From Paracoccaceae bacterium (GTDB taxonomy: Bacteria > Pseudomonadota > Alphaproteobacteria > Rhodobacterales > Rhodobacteraceae): DNA of 64,000 nucleotides. Both the position numbers and the translations under genes were made by a program. The stretch spans positions 124,001 to 188,000 of the forward strand of contig JANSXY010000005.1 in the NCBI GenBank assembly GCA_024742695.1, given 5' to 3'. Positions 43,967 through 53,020 of the stretch are shown piece by piece. Position 1 is the first letter of the stretch, and every line of letters starts with the position of its first letter. The notes beneath the pieces are model-generated. The model was not told the DNA's origin and searched no databases. It was given only the letters and a program-made list of their open reading frames with translations.

Positions 43967-44983
43967 TCAGACGCCTTCGGAGTCGGCGACCAGAACCGCC
44001 CGCAGTCCCTCGCGGTAGCTCGGGTAGGCCAGCCGCACGCCCAGGTCCCGTTTCATCCTGTCGTTCCGCACCCGTTTCGACTCGGCGTAGAAACTGGCGG
44101 CCATCGGGCTCAGCCCGGCGGGATCGAAGGGTTCCTCGGGCGGCGGCGGCAGGCCGATCAGCGACGCGGCGAAGGCGGTGACGTCCTGCGGCGCGGCGGG
44201 TTCGTCGTCGCAGACATTGTAGACCGCGCCGGGATCCGGGCGGGCGATGGAGGCGGCGAGCACCGTCGCGATATCCTCGACATGGATGCGCGAGAACACC
44301 TGCCCGGGTTTCACGATCCGGCGGGCGGTGCCGTCGCGCAGGCGGTCGAACGGGCCGCGACCGGGGCCGTAGATGCCCGCCAGCCGGAAGATGTGCAGGG
44401 GCAGGCCGGCCTCTTTCGCCAACGCCTGCCACTCCGCCTCGGCCGTGGCGCGGGCGCGGCCGCGGGCGGTGGCGGGGGTAACCGGCGTGTCCTCGTCCAC
44501 CCAGCCGCCGGCATGGTCGCCGTAGACCCCGGTTGTCGACAGGTAGCCCGCCCAGCGCAGGTGCGGCGCGGCGGAAGCGATGGCGTCGCGCGTACGGGCC
44601 AGGACCGGGTCGCGGCCGTCCTGCGGCGCGATCGAGCTGAGCAGGTGGGTGGCGCGGGACAGGGCGCCTGTCAGCGTGTCATCCCCCGGTGGCCGACCCT
44701 CTTGCCGCCCGGGCGCAAGCCCGGGCAGCGCCCGCCCCGCCCCCCCGGGGGCGGGCGCTTCGCCGCCCACCCCCGCGGGCCGGGCGCTGCCCGGATTGGC
44801 CGGTGTTGCGGTCGTCGCGCAGACATCGGGCCAGATCACCGCCTCCAGCCCCTCGGCACGCATCCGCGCGGCCTTGGCCGGATCGCGGGTGGTGCCGATC
44901 ACCTGCCAGCCCGCGCGCAACAGCCGCCGTGCCAGCGCCTGCGCGGTGTAGCCATGACCGAGAGACAGAAGGACATTTGCCAT
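43967..44983 (-). CDS. NAD-dependent epimerase/dehydratase-like SDR, carrying an in-frame repeat
   Basis: 338 residues from the ATG at 44983 (MANVLLSLGHGYTAQALARRLL). This is an extended SDR of the YeeZ-like group, with AGYLSTTGVYGDHAGGWVDE, FRLAGIYGPGRGP, SRIHVEDIATVLAASI and YNVCDDEPA. Residues about 53-100 (between EAVIWPD and DDTLTGAL) are a Gly/Ala/Pro-rich stretch with no counterpart expected in the family; it is the translation of a palindromic repeat also found at 62.4 kb. The reading frame stays intact, so the protein may still fold. Function unknown. Confidence 0.75.
   Translation of the reverse strand: MANVLLSLGHGYTAQALARRLLRAGWQVIGTTRDPAKAARMRAEGLEAVIWPDVCATTATPANPGSARPAGVGGEAPAPGGAGRALPGLAPGRQEGRPPGDDTLTGALSRATHLLSSIAPQDGRDPVLARTRDAIASAAPHLRWAGYLSTTGVYGDHAGGWVDEDTPVTPATARGRARATAEAEWQALAKEAGLPLHIFRLAGIYGPGRGPFDRLRDGTARRIVKPGQVFSRIHVEDIATVLAASIARPDPGAVYNVCDDEPAAPQDVTAFAASLIGLPPPPEEPFDPAGLSPMAASFYAESKRVRNDRMKRDLGVRLAYPSYREGLRAVLVADSEGV
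44708..44793. repeat. Palindromic repeat copy A, inside a coding gene
   Basis: Starts with a hairpin, CCCGGGC-GCAA-GCCCGGG (44708-44725), overlapping the left arm of a 13-bp inverted repeat: CGGGCAGCGCCCG (44722-44734) and CGGGCGCTGCCCG (44781-44793). A GC-rich stem fills the middle. The same arrangement occurs at 62419-62503. It lies in frame inside the SDR gene. Confidence 0.8.
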
Positions 44984-45034
44984 GCGCGTGACTATCCCGG
45001 CCCGTCGGACGGGGCGCAAGCCGCCCTGGAACAT

Positions 45035-45069
45035 GTTACGAAAATGCTTTGAGATACAATTTTCGTAAC
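45035..45069. promoter_or_regulatory. Inverted repeat operator upstream of paaA
   Basis: A perfect 11-bp inverted repeat, GTTACGAAAAT (45035-45045) and ATTTTCGTAAC (45059-45069), 13 bp apart. A nested GATAC...GTATC pair overlaps it. It lies 37-71 bp before the paaA start and is a plausible site for a PaaR-type TetR repressor, which is not encoded in this window. Confidence 0.6.
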
Positions 45070-45105
45070 GTATCATGCCGCCGCGACGGAATCGGAGGAA
45101 CGCGC

Positions 45106-46101
45106 ATGTATTCGCAGGGCCTGATCGGCGCCGACGGGCGCAGCGACGAGACGGAAGAGTTCCTGGCCGCCTTCCAGGCCCGGATCGATGCCGAGGAAAA
45201 GATCGAGCCGAAGGATGCGATGCCGGAAGGCTACCGCCGCACGCTGGTCCGCCAGATCGGCCAGCACGCGCATTCCGAGATCGTCGGCATGCTGCCCGAG
45301 GGCAACTGGATCACCCGTGCCCCCAGCCTCAAGCGCAAGGCGGCGCTGCTGGCCAAGGTGCAGGACGAGGGCGGCCACGGGCTTTACCTTTACTCCGCCG
45401 CCGAGACGCTGGGCGTGAGCCGCGACGCGATGACCGAGGAACTGCTGGCCGGCAAGGCCAAGTATTCCTCGATCTTCAACTATCCCACGCTGACCTGGGC
45501 CGATATCGGCGCGATCGGCTGGCTGGTGGACGGCGCGGCGATCATGAACCAGATCCCGCTCTGCCGCTGTTCCTACGGGCCCTATGCCCGCGCGATGATC
45601 CGCATCTGCAAGGAAGAAAGCTTCCACCAGCGGCAGGGCTACGAGATCATGCTGACGCTGTGCCGCGGGACGCAGGCGCAAAAGGACATGGCGCAGGACG
45701 CGTTGAACCGCTGGTGGTGGCCCTCGATCATGATGTTCGGCCCGCACGACGCGGAATCGAGCCATTCGGAACAGTCGATGGCCTGGAAGATCAAGCGCGT
45801 GTCGAACGACGCGCTGCGCCAGAAGTTCATCGACGCGACCGTGCCGCAGGCCGAATTCCTGGGCCTGACGGTGCCCGACCCGGACCTAGCCTGGGACGCG
45901 GCGCTGAACGAGGGCCGCGGTGGCTATCGCCACGGGCCGATCGACTGGGACGAGTTCTGGCGCGTGGTCAAGGGTGACGGGATGATGAACCGCGACAGGA
46001 TCGAGGCGCGGCAGAAGGCCTGGGACGATGGCGCATGGGTGCGCGAGGCGGCATTGGCCCATGCCGAGAAACGCGCCGCGCGCAAGCTGGCCGCCGAGTG
46101 A
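45106..46101 (+). CDS. paaA: Phenylacetyl-CoA 1,2-epoxidase catalytic subunit PaaA
   Basis: Di-iron monooxygenase subunit that epoxidises the ring of phenylacetyl-CoA in aerobic phenylacetate degradation. 331 residues. Iron ligands are visible in the ferritin-like motifs [36 protein letters not shown] and [18 protein letters not shown] at 45106 with GGAGGAA upstream. First gene of paaABCDE. Confidence 0.96.
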   Translation: MYSQGLIGADGRSDETEEFLAAFQARIDAEEKIEPKDAMPEGYRRTLVRQIGQHAHSEIVGMLPEGNWITRAPSLKRKAALLAKVQDEGGHGLYLYSAAETLGVSRDAMTEELLAGKAKYSSIFNYPTLTWADIGAIGWLVDGAAIMNQIPLCRCSYGPYARAMIRICKEESFHQRQGYEIMLTLCRGTQAQKDMAQDALNRWWWPSIMMFGPHDAESSHSEQSMAWKIKRVSNDALRQKFIDATVPQAEFLGLTVPDPDLAWDAALNEGRGGYRHGPIDWDEFWRVVKGDGMMNRDRIEARQKAWDDGAWVREAALAHAEKRAARKLAAE

Positions 46102-46112
46102 GGGGAAAGACG

Positions 46113-46394
46113 ATGACCGAAACGCCGCTTTGGGAAGTGTTCATCCGGCCCCGCAACGGGCTGGCCCACAAGCATGTCGGCAGCCTGCATGCCGCTGACG
46201 CCGCCCTGGCGCTTCAGGCCGCGCGTGACGTCTACACGCGGCGGGGCGAGGGCAACTCGATCTGGGTGGTGCCGTCCGCGGCGATCACCGCGTCGGACCC
46301 CGACCATGCCGACGAGATGTTCGACCCGACGGGTGACAAGGTCTATCGCCACCCGACCTTCTACGAGATTCCCGAAGACGTGGGGCACATGTGA
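46113..46394 (+). CDS. paaB: Phenylacetyl-CoA epoxidase subunit PaaB
   Basis: A 93-residue small subunit starting TPLWEVFIRPRNGLAHKHVGS, a diagnostic PaaB block, followed by ARDVYTRRGEGNSIWVV. PaaB bridges PaaAC dimers in the epoxidase. Lies 11 bp after paaA; its stop overlaps the paaC start by one base. Confidence 0.95.
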   Translation: MTETPLWEVFIRPRNGLAHKHVGSLHAADAALALQAARDVYTRRGEGNSIWVVPSAAITASDPDHADEMFDPTGDKVYRHPTFYEIPEDVGHM

Positions 46395-47134
46395 TGCATG
46401 CCGCGCTTCTGGAAATCGCGGACGATTGCCTCGTTCTCGGTCATCGGCTGTCGGAATGGTGCGGCCATGCGCCGATGCTGGAGGAGGATCTCGCGCTGCC
46501 GAACATGGCGCTCGACCTGATCGGCACGGCGCGCGGGCTGTACGACCATGCCGGGGCACTGGAGGGCAAGGGCCGGGGCGAGAACGAGCTGGCCTATTTC
46601 CGCGGCGAGCGGGACTTCGTGAACTGCCTGCTGGTCGAACGCCCGAACGGCGATTTCGCCCAGACGATGCTGCGGCAGCTCTACTTCGCGGCCTTCATGG
46701 AACCTTACTGGCGCGCGGCGACGGCCAGCACCGACCCGGTGGTGGCGGGCATCGCGGGCAAGGCGGTGAAGGAAGTGGCCTATCACATCCGCCACGCCGG
46801 TGAATGGGTGATCCGGCTGGGCGACGGAACCGAGGAAAGCGCGCGCCGCATGCGCGCCGCCGTCGCCGCCCTGCATCGCTACACCGGCGAGTTGTTCGAA
46901 AGCTCGCCCGCCGCCGAGGCGGCCGAGGCCGCCGGGGTGCTGCCAAAGCGGGCCGAGTGCCGGGCCGAATGGGACCGGGTGATCGGCATGGTGTTCGCCG
47001 AGGCGGGGCTGGAGCCGCCCGCCGTGGCGCATATGCAGACCGGCGGGCGGCAGGGCATTCATGGCGAGGCGCTGGGCCACATGCTGGCCGAGATGCAATC
47101 GCTCGCCCGCGCGCATCCCGGGGCGGTGTGGTGA
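46394..47134 (+). CDS. paaC: Phenylacetyl-CoA epoxidase structural subunit PaaC
   Basis: 246 residues, a ferritin-like partner of PaaA that has lost most iron ligands. Characteristic segments are ALLEIADDCLVLGHRLSEWC, PNMALDLIGTARGLYDHAG and VAYHIRHAGEWVIRLGDGT. Start ATG at 46394 (TGATG overlap with paaB) is preferred to a GTG one codon earlier. Confidence 0.94.
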   Translation: MHAALLEIADDCLVLGHRLSEWCGHAPMLEEDLALPNMALDLIGTARGLYDHAGALEGKGRGENELAYFRGERDFVNCLLVERPNGDFAQTMLRQLYFAAFMEPYWRAATASTDPVVAGIAGKAVKEVAYHIRHAGEWVIRLGDGTEESARRMRAAVAALHRYTGELFESSPAAEAAEAAGVLPKRAECRAEWDRVIGMVFAEAGLEPPAVAHMQTGGRQGIHGEALGHMLAEMQSLARAHPGAVW

Positions 47135-47610
47135 GCGATCTCGCCCGCCGCGCCTGGGCGGTCGCCGCCGCGGTGCCGGACCCGGAGATCCCGGTGGTGA
47201 CACTGGAAGACCTGGGCATCCTGCGCGGGGTGGAGGAAGAGGGCCGGACGGCGGTGGTGCGGCTGTCGCCGACCTATTCGGGCTGCCCGGCCACCGCCGC
47301 GATCGAACTGTCGGTCGCCGAGGCGCTGGCGGGCGCGGGCATCCCGGCGCGGATCGAACGCGTGCTGTCCCCGGCCTGGACGACCGACTGGATCACCGCC
47401 GAGGGCCGCGAGAAGCTGCGCGCCTACGGCATCGCGCCGCCGGTCGCCGGCGGCAAGGCCAGCCTGTTCGGCGCGGGGCCGGACGTACCCTGCCCGCGCT
47501 GCGGATCGGCGGCGACCGAGCGGGTGAGCGAATTCGGATCGACGCCCTGCAAGGCGCATTGGCGCTGCACCGCCTGCGGCGAGCCGTTCGACTATTTCAA
47601 ATGCATCTGA
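47131..47610 (+). CDS. paaD: PaaD, assembly factor of phenylacetyl-CoA epoxidase
   Basis: A 159-residue protein with an MIP18/DUF59 domain (VPDPEIPVVTLEDLGILRGV and SPTYSGCPATAAIEL) and a C-terminal zinc ribbon made by CPRCGS and CTACGEPF. PaaD is thought to mature the iron-sulfur centre of PaaE or the di-iron site of PaaA. GTG start overlapping the paaC stop. Confidence 0.93.
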   Translation: MSDLARRAWAVAAAVPDPEIPVVTLEDLGILRGVEEEGRTAVVRLSPTYSGCPATAAIELSVAEALAGAGIPARIERVLSPAWTTDWITAEGREKLRAYGIAPPVAGGKASLFGAGPDVPCPRCGSAATERVSEFGSTPCKAHWRCTACGEPFDYFKCI

Positions 47611-47620
47611 GGGGGTGGCG

Positions 47621-48664
47621 ATGGCCTTCCACGAACTGACGCTGAGCGCGGTGGACCGCGACACGCCCGAGGCGGTCATCCTGCGGTTCGAGACCGCGCC
47701 CGCCGGCGACTGGGCCTTCACGCCCGGCCAGTACCTGACGCTGCGCGCCACGGTCGGCGGGCAGGACATCCGGCGCAACTATTCCATCGCCTCGGCGCCG
47801 GGCCAGCCGCTGGCCGTGGGGGTGAAGGCGGTGCCGGGCGGCGCCTTTTCGGGATTCGCGCAGGGCCTGAAGCCCGGTGACCGGCTGCAGGTGATGCCGC
47901 CCGAGGGCCGGTTCCGGCTGGGCGACGAGGCCGAGGTTCTGCTGATCGCCGCCGGATCGGGAATCACGCCGATGATCGCCATCGCCTCGGCGGTGCTGGC
48001 GCAAGGCGGGCGGGTGACGCTGGTCTACGGTAACCGCGCGACCGGATCGATCATGTTCCGCGGTGTTCTGGATGCCCTGAAGGATCGCTACATGGATCGG
48101 TTCACCCTGTTGCATGTCCTGTCGCGCGAGGCGGTGGACGTGCCCTTGCTGAACGGCCGGATCGACGGGGCGAAGATCGCAGCGCTGGCCCGGGCCGGCG
48201 CGATCGACCCGGCCGGGGCCCAGGGCGTGTTCCTGTGCGGACCGGGCGGGATGATCGACGACGTGGCCGCGGTGTTGCCGGATCTGGGTGTCGACCCCGC
48301 GAGGCTGCATTTCGAGCGCTTTACGGTCGACGGCGCGCCGCCGCGCCCCGCGTCCGAGGCCGCGCAGGCCGCGGCCGCCGCCGGTGTCGCGGTGGAGGTG
48401 GTGCTGGACGGCACGCGCCGCGCCTTCACGCTGGAGGACGGCGACGAAAGCCTGATCGAGGCCGCCGCGCGCCAGGGCGTGGATCTGCCGTGGTCCTGCC
48501 ACGGCGGGATGTGTTCGACCTGCCGCTGCAAGGTGGTCGAGGGCGCGGCGGAGATGGCGGTGAACTACGCGCTGGAACCCTGGGAGCAGACGGCGGGCTT
48601 CACGCTGGCCTGCCAGGCCCGGCCCACGACCGAGAGGCTGGTGCTGGATTTCGACGCGGCCTGA
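47621..48664 (+). CDS. paaE: Phenylacetyl-CoA epoxidase reductase PaaE
   Basis: A 347-residue electron-transfer subunit. The N-terminal FAD domain has RRNYSIASAPG, the NAD(P) part has IAAGSGITPMIAIA and FLCGPGGMIDDV. The C-terminal plant-type [2Fe-2S] ferredoxin domain carries SCHGGMCSTCRCK and a final cysteine in LACQARP. ATG at 47621 follows a G-rich ribosome-binding site. Last gene of the cluster; paaK, paaG, paaZ and paaR are not in the window. Confidence 0.95.
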   Translation: MAFHELTLSAVDRDTPEAVILRFETAPAGDWAFTPGQYLTLRATVGGQDIRRNYSIASAPGQPLAVGVKAVPGGAFSGFAQGLKPGDRLQVMPPEGRFRLGDEAEVLLIAAGSGITPMIAIASAVLAQGGRVTLVYGNRATGSIMFRGVLDALKDRYMDRFTLLHVLSREAVDVPLLNGRIDGAKIAALARAGAIDPAGAQGVFLCGPGGMIDDVAAVLPDLGVDPARLHFERFTVDGAPPRPASEAAQAAAAAGVAVEVVLDGTRRAFTLEDGDESLIEAAARQGVDLPWSCHGGMCSTCRCKVVEGAAEMAVNYALEPWEQTAGFTLACQARPTTERLVLDFDAA

Positions 48665-48715
48665 CGCGCGGCCGGCGGCCTTGACCCCCGCATCCCGCCA
48701 TGCCCCAATCCGGCC

Positions 48716-49351
48716 ATGAGCGACGCTGACGACGATCCCGGCCTCGACGCCGCCTACGCGCTGAAAACCCCCGACGACAGCCGCCGGCTTTATGCCCGCT
48801 GGGCGGGAACCTACGATGACGATTTCGCCGGCGCGCAGGATTACCGCCTGCCCGACGCCGTCGCGCGGGCCTATGTGGCGGCGGGGGGCGAAGGCCCGGT
48901 GCTGGACGTGGGCGCGGGCACCGGGCTTCTGGGCCGCTACCTGGCCGATGCGGGGATCGGCCCGGTCGACGGCACCGACATCTCGCCCGAGATGCTGGCC
49001 GTCGCCGCGGGCAAGCGGGTCTACCGGCGGCTGTTCGAGGGTGACGTGACCGGGCGGCTGGAGGTGGCCGATGCCACCTATGCCGGCGTCACCTCGTCGG
49101 GCACCTTCACCTGCGGCCATGTCGGACCCGAGGCGATCCACGAGCTTCTGCGCCTTGCCGCGCCCGGTGCGCTGTTCGTGCTGTCTGTCAACGCCGCGCA
49201 TTGGGGGCCGGCGGGGTTTGCGGCGACCTTCGCGGCGCTGGGCGACCGGATCGAAGGCCTCGAGCTTCCCGCGGTGCCGATCTACGGCGACGGCGGCGAT
49301 CCCGCGCACCGCGATGATCGCGCGCTTCTGGCGACCTTCCGCAAGGCCTGA
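48716..49351 (+). CDS. Class I SAM-dependent methyltransferase
   Basis: 211 residues. An N-terminal helix pair with RRLYARWAGTYDDDF precedes the SAM-binding motif PVLDVGAGTGLLGRYLAD and the acidic loop DGTDISPEMLAVA. The target is unknown. ATG at 48716 without an obvious ribosome-binding site. Its stop abuts the stop of the convergent protease gene, with no base between them. Confidence 0.85.
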   Translation: MSDADDDPGLDAAYALKTPDDSRRLYARWAGTYDDDFAGAQDYRLPDAVARAYVAAGGEGPVLDVGAGTGLLGRYLADAGIGPVDGTDISPEMLAVAAGKRVYRRLFEGDVTGRLEVADATYAGVTSSGTFTCGHVGPEAIHELLRLAAPGALFVLSVNAAHWGPAGFAATFAALGDRIEGLELPAVPIYGDGGDPAHRDDRALLATFRKA

Positions 49352-50179
49352 TCAGGGCTTCGGTGGCGGCATCCGGCGCGGAACCGGCAGGTATTCCACC
49401 CCGCCCATCTGCCGCACCGGCTGTGGATAGAGCGTGAGCAGCGTGAGGATGTCCTCCGGCAGGTCGGTCGTGACCGGAAGGCCCATCGCCTGCGCCTCGT
49501 CCGCCGCGATCGGGTAATCGTGCGTCCAGGTGCCCGACGCGAGGAGCCGCGCCAGTTCCTCCGCCCGCTCGGGCGCCATGTGCCGGGCCAGCAGCCCGGC
49601 GACCGTGCGATGCACCTGCGCCATCGCCTTGCGCCCGACATCGGCCAGGATCAGCGTTTCGTCGTCGACCTCGGCCGGGGTCTTGGCCTCCACCACCTCG
49701 AGGATCGAGGCGGCCGGGTACTGCCCCACCTGCGGATCGACCGGCCCGAGCACGGCATGCGGCGACATCACGATCCGGTCGCCCGCCAGCGCGATCAGGG
49801 TGCCGCCGGACATCGCATGGTGCGGCACGAAGACCGTGACCTTGCCGGGATGCGCCTCGACCGCGCGGGCGATCTGCATCGCGGCCAGAACCAGGCCGCC
49901 GGGCGTGTGCAGCACGATGTCCAGCGGCATGTCGTCATCGGTCATGCGGATCGCGCGCAGCACCTCTTCGCTGTCCTGCACGTCGATGTAGCGCATCAGC
50001 GGGATGCCGAAGAACTTCATCGCCTCCTGCCGGTGGACAAGCAGGATAACCCGGCTGCCGCGCGCCTTCTGCAGCTTGTCGATCATCGACATGCGGCGCA
50101 GTTCCAGAACCCGGCGCGCCAGAACCGGTTGCAGCGCCATGATGACGATGGCGATCCAGAAGTACTGCGAGATGTCCAT
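49352..50179 (-). CDS. Membrane-anchored Clp-fold serine protease (SDH family)
   Basis: A 275-residue protein with an N-terminal transmembrane segment (about 5-22). The Clp/crotonase-fold protease domain contains DIVLHTPGGLVLAAMQIA, a candidate nucleophile serine in PHHAMSGGTLIALAGD, and VLGPVDPQVGQYPA. Resembles the serine dehydrogenase proteinase (SDH/SppA-like) family that degrades membrane or denatured proteins. Overlaps the hydratase gene by one base, so it is the last gene of an acyl-CoA operon. Confidence 0.82.
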   Translation of the reverse strand: MDISQYFWIAIVIMALQPVLARRVLELRRMSMIDKLQKARGSRVILLVHRQEAMKFFGIPLMRYIDVQDSEEVLRAIRMTDDDMPLDIVLHTPGGLVLAAMQIARAVEAHPGKVTVFVPHHAMSGGTLIALAGDRIVMSPHAVLGPVDPQVGQYPAASILEVVEAKTPAEVDDETLILADVGRKAMAQVHRTVAGLLARHMAPERAEELARLLASGTWTHDYPIAADEAQAMGLPVTTDLPEDILTLLTLYPQPVRQMGGVEYLPVPRRMPPPKP

Positions 50180-50988
50180 CAGCGGCCCTTCCAGACCGGC
50201 TCGCGCTTTTCCGCGAAGGCGCGCGCGCCTTCCATCTGGTCTTCCGAGGCGTAGAGGATATCGACGGTGCGCAGCTTGCGCTGGGTGATCCGGTTCAGCG
50301 CGTCCTGGAACTTCGAATCCTCGGCGTCGCGCACCACTTCCTTGATCGCGGCATAGACCAGCGGCGGGCCGCCTTCGATCAGGCGCGCAAGCTCCCAGGC
50401 GCGGTCGTAGAGGGTGTCATGCGGCACCACCTCGTTGATCAGGCCCCAGCGGTGGCCCTCTTCGGCGTCGAACCAGCGGCCGGTGAGCAGCAGTTCCATC
50501 GCGATGTGGTAGGGGATGCGCTTGGGCAGCTTGATCGAGGCGGCATCGGCCACCGTGCCCGACCGGATTTCGGGCAGCGCGAAGGTCGCGCGGTCGGAGG
50601 CGAGGATGATGTCGCCCGAAATCGCCAGCTCCAGCCCGCCGCCGCAGCAGATCCCCTGCACCGCCACGATCACCGGCTTGTTCATGTCGCGCAGTTCCTG
50701 CAAGCCGCCGAACCCGCCCTGGCCGTAATCGCCGTCCACCGCGTCGCCGTCGGCCGCCGCCTTCAGATCCCAGCCGGGGCAGAAGAACTTGTCGCCCGCC
50801 GTGCGCAGCAGCGCGACGCGCAGGTCCGGGTGATCGCGGAAGGCGGCGAAGACATCGCCCATGATCCGGCTGGTCGCGAGGTCGATGGCATTCGCCTTCG
50901 GCCGGTCGAGCGTGACCTCCAGCACAAGGCCCTCGCGCCGTGTGCGGACGGGCCCTTCGGTGATGTCGTCGGACAGATCGATCGTCAT
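50179..50988 (-). CDS. caiD: Carnitinyl-CoA dehydratase-like enoyl-CoA hydratase
   Basis: A 269-residue crotonase-family enzyme. The oxyanion-hole block VQGICCGGGLELAISGDIIL and the catalytic region FALPEIRSGTVADAA match the CaiD (crotonobetainyl-CoA hydratase) type. Encoded between an acyl-CoA synthetase and a protease; the acyl-CoA dehydrogenase lies upstream. The substrate, carnitine/crotonobetaine or another branched acyl-CoA, is inferred. Confidence 0.8.
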   Translation of the reverse strand: MTIDLSDDITEGPVRTRREGLVLEVTLDRPKANAIDLATSRIMGDVFAAFRDHPDLRVALLRTAGDKFFCPGWDLKAAADGDAVDGDYGQGGFGGLQELRDMNKPVIVAVQGICCGGGLELAISGDIILASDRATFALPEIRSGTVADAASIKLPKRIPYHIAMELLLTGRWFDAEEGHRWGLINEVVPHDTLYDRAWELARLIEGGPPLVYAAIKEVVRDAEDSKFQDALNRITQRKLRTVDILYASEDQMEGARAFAEKREPVWKGR

Positions 50989-53018
50989 GGCGCCTCGCGG
51001 ATCAGGGCATCGGCGGCGATGGCGCGATGCGGGGTGCAGATGAGCGGGTTGACCTCAACTTCCTCCAGCCGGTCGGCCTTGTCCATCGCATAGGCGGCGA
51101 TGGCCCGCACCGCGGCCAGGATCGCGGCGCGGTTCGCCGCGGGCGCGCCGCGCCAGCCAGCCAGAACCGGAGCGATGCGCAGCCGATCCAGCGCGGCCTC
51201 GATATCGGCCTCGGCCGCCGGCAGGAGGAGAGAGGCGGCATCCTGCCAGACCTCGGTCAGCGTGCCGCCGGCGGCCAGCGTCAGCACGAAGCCGTGCGCC
51301 GGATCGCGCACCACGCCGACGAGGAGTTCCGCGACCGCGCCGGCGATCATCTCTTCCACCAGGTAGCCGGGTGCCGGCATCGCCCGCGCCGCCGCCTCCA
51401 CCGCCGCGGCCTCGGCCAGGTTCAGCACCACCGCGCCGGCTTCGGTCTTGTGCGCCACGCCCTCGCCCTTCAGCACCACCGGAAAGCCGAGGCCGCCGGC
51501 CACCGCCGCGGCCTCTTCCGGTGTCGCGGCGCGGGCGGCGCGCGGCACGTCGAGCCCGTGCGCGGCCAGCCGCGCCTTCGCCTCGGCTTCGGGGACCAGC
51601 GCGGCGGCCCGTTCCGGCCCCGGCAGACACAGCGGCGCCTGCGCCGTGCGCGGCCGGCCCAGCCGCGCCGCGGCTTCCGCCGCCGCGATCGCCTCGGTCA
51701 GGCCATTCAGCGGCGCGACGCCGCCGGCCATCAGCCGCTCGGCCACATCCTCGGGCAGCAATTCCGGCAGCGAGGCGACCATCGCGACAGGGCCGCCGGT
51801 TCGCGCCTGCGCGCCCAGCGCCGCCCGGATCGTGCACTCCCAGTCCGCCGCGTCGCATCGGTCGGCGCGCGGAAAATCCACGATGGTCATCGTCAGCGCC
51901 AGCGACGGGTCCACCATCGCCGCCCAGGCGCGTGTCATCGCCTCGGTATCGCGCCAGATATAGGTGTGGTAATCCAAGGGGTTGGCCAGTGCCACCATCG
52001 GCCCCAGCGCGGCGCGCAGATCGGCCTTCTGGCGATCGTTCAGCGGCGGGAAAACCAGGTCGCGCCCCACCGCGGTATCGGCGGCGAGCGAGGCCTCGCC
52101 CCCCGAACAGGAGATCGAGGCGATCCGGTTCGAGGCCAGCGGGCCGGTGACATGCAGAAGCTTCAGCGTTTCCAGAAACTCTGAAAGGCCATGCGCGCGG
52201 GCGAAGCCCAGCCGCTCGATCAGAGCCCCGGCGCCGGCGTCGCCGCCCGCCAGAGAGGCGGTGTGCGATACCGTCGCGGCCCGCGCCTGCGCCGACTTGC
52301 CGACCTTCAGCACCACCACCGGCTTGCCCAGCGTTGCCGCGCGCGCCGCCAACCGTTCCCAGGCGCGGAGGTCGGAAAACCCCTCGACATGCAGGCCCAG
52401 CGCGGTGACGCGGTCATCCTCGATCAGCCCCAGCCCGATCTCGGCCAGCCCGGTCTGCCCCTGGTTGCCGGCGGTCACCGCATAGGCCACCGGCAGGCCC
52501 CGGCGCTGCATGGTCAGGTTGATCAGCATGTTCGAGCTTTGCGTCGCCAGCCCCACACCGCGCGGCACCGGCACCAGCCCGTGCTGATCGGGCCACAGCA
52601 GCGCACCGTCCAGCGCGTTGATGAAGCCGTAGCAGTTCGGCCCGAGGATCGGCATGGTGCCCGCCGCCCGCAACAGCGCCGCCTGAAGCGTCGCCGCGCC
52701 CTCGTCCTCCGCCGCCGCCTCGGCAAAGCCCGAGGCGAAGCAGACCGCGCCGCCCGCGCCCATCGCCGCCAGCAGCGCGACGGCCTCGACCGTGGCGTGA
52801 CGGTTGATGCCGATGAAGCTGGCGTCGGGCGGGGCGGGCAGATCCTCGAGCCGCGCGAAGGCCGGCAGGCCGCCGACCTCGCCGGCCTTCGGATGCACCG
52901 GCCAGATCGGGCCCGCGAACCCCATCTTGCGGCACTGGTCCACCACCGCCCGGCCCCAGGCCCCGCCGCCGATCACGGCGATGGAGCGGGGGCGGAAAAG
53001 CCGCGACAGGTCGCGCAT
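50985..53018 (-). CDS. ADP-forming acyl-CoA synthetase (acetate-CoA ligase family)
   Basis: 677 residues in one chain. The N-terminal CoA-binding Rossmann domain has SIAVIGGGAWGRAVV. The succinyl-CoA-ligase-like middle has VVVLKVGKSAQARAA and the phospho-histidine in TVSHTASLAGGD. The C-terminal ATP-grasp domain has GFPVVLKGEGVAHKTEAGAVV. It would activate the pathway acid at the cost of one ATP. ATG at 53018, two bases after the dehydrogenase stop; overlaps caiD by 4 bp. Confidence 0.88.
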   Translation of the reverse strand: MRDLSRLFRPRSIAVIGGGAWGRAVVDQCRKMGFAGPIWPVHPKAGEVGGLPAFARLEDLPAPPDASFIGINRHATVEAVALLAAMGAGGAVCFASGFAEAAAEDEGAATLQAALLRAAGTMPILGPNCYGFINALDGALLWPDQHGLVPVPRGVGLATQSSNMLINLTMQRRGLPVAYAVTAGNQGQTGLAEIGLGLIEDDRVTALGLHVEGFSDLRAWERLAARAATLGKPVVVLKVGKSAQARAATVSHTASLAGGDAGAGALIERLGFARAHGLSEFLETLKLLHVTGPLASNRIASISCSGGEASLAADTAVGRDLVFPPLNDRQKADLRAALGPMVALANPLDYHTYIWRDTEAMTRAWAAMVDPSLALTMTIVDFPRADRCDAADWECTIRAALGAQARTGGPVAMVASLPELLPEDVAERLMAGGVAPLNGLTEAIAAAEAAARLGRPRTAQAPLCLPGPERAAALVPEAEAKARLAAHGLDVPRAARAATPEEAAAVAGGLGFPVVLKGEGVAHKTEAGAVVLNLAEAAAVEAAARAMPAPGYLVEEMIAGAVAELLVGVVRDPAHGFVLTLAAGGTLTEVWQDAASLLLPAAEADIEAALDRLRIAPVLAGWRGAPAANRAAILAAVRAIAAYAMDKADRLEEVEVNPLICTPHRAIAADALIREAP

Positions 53019-53020
53019 GG

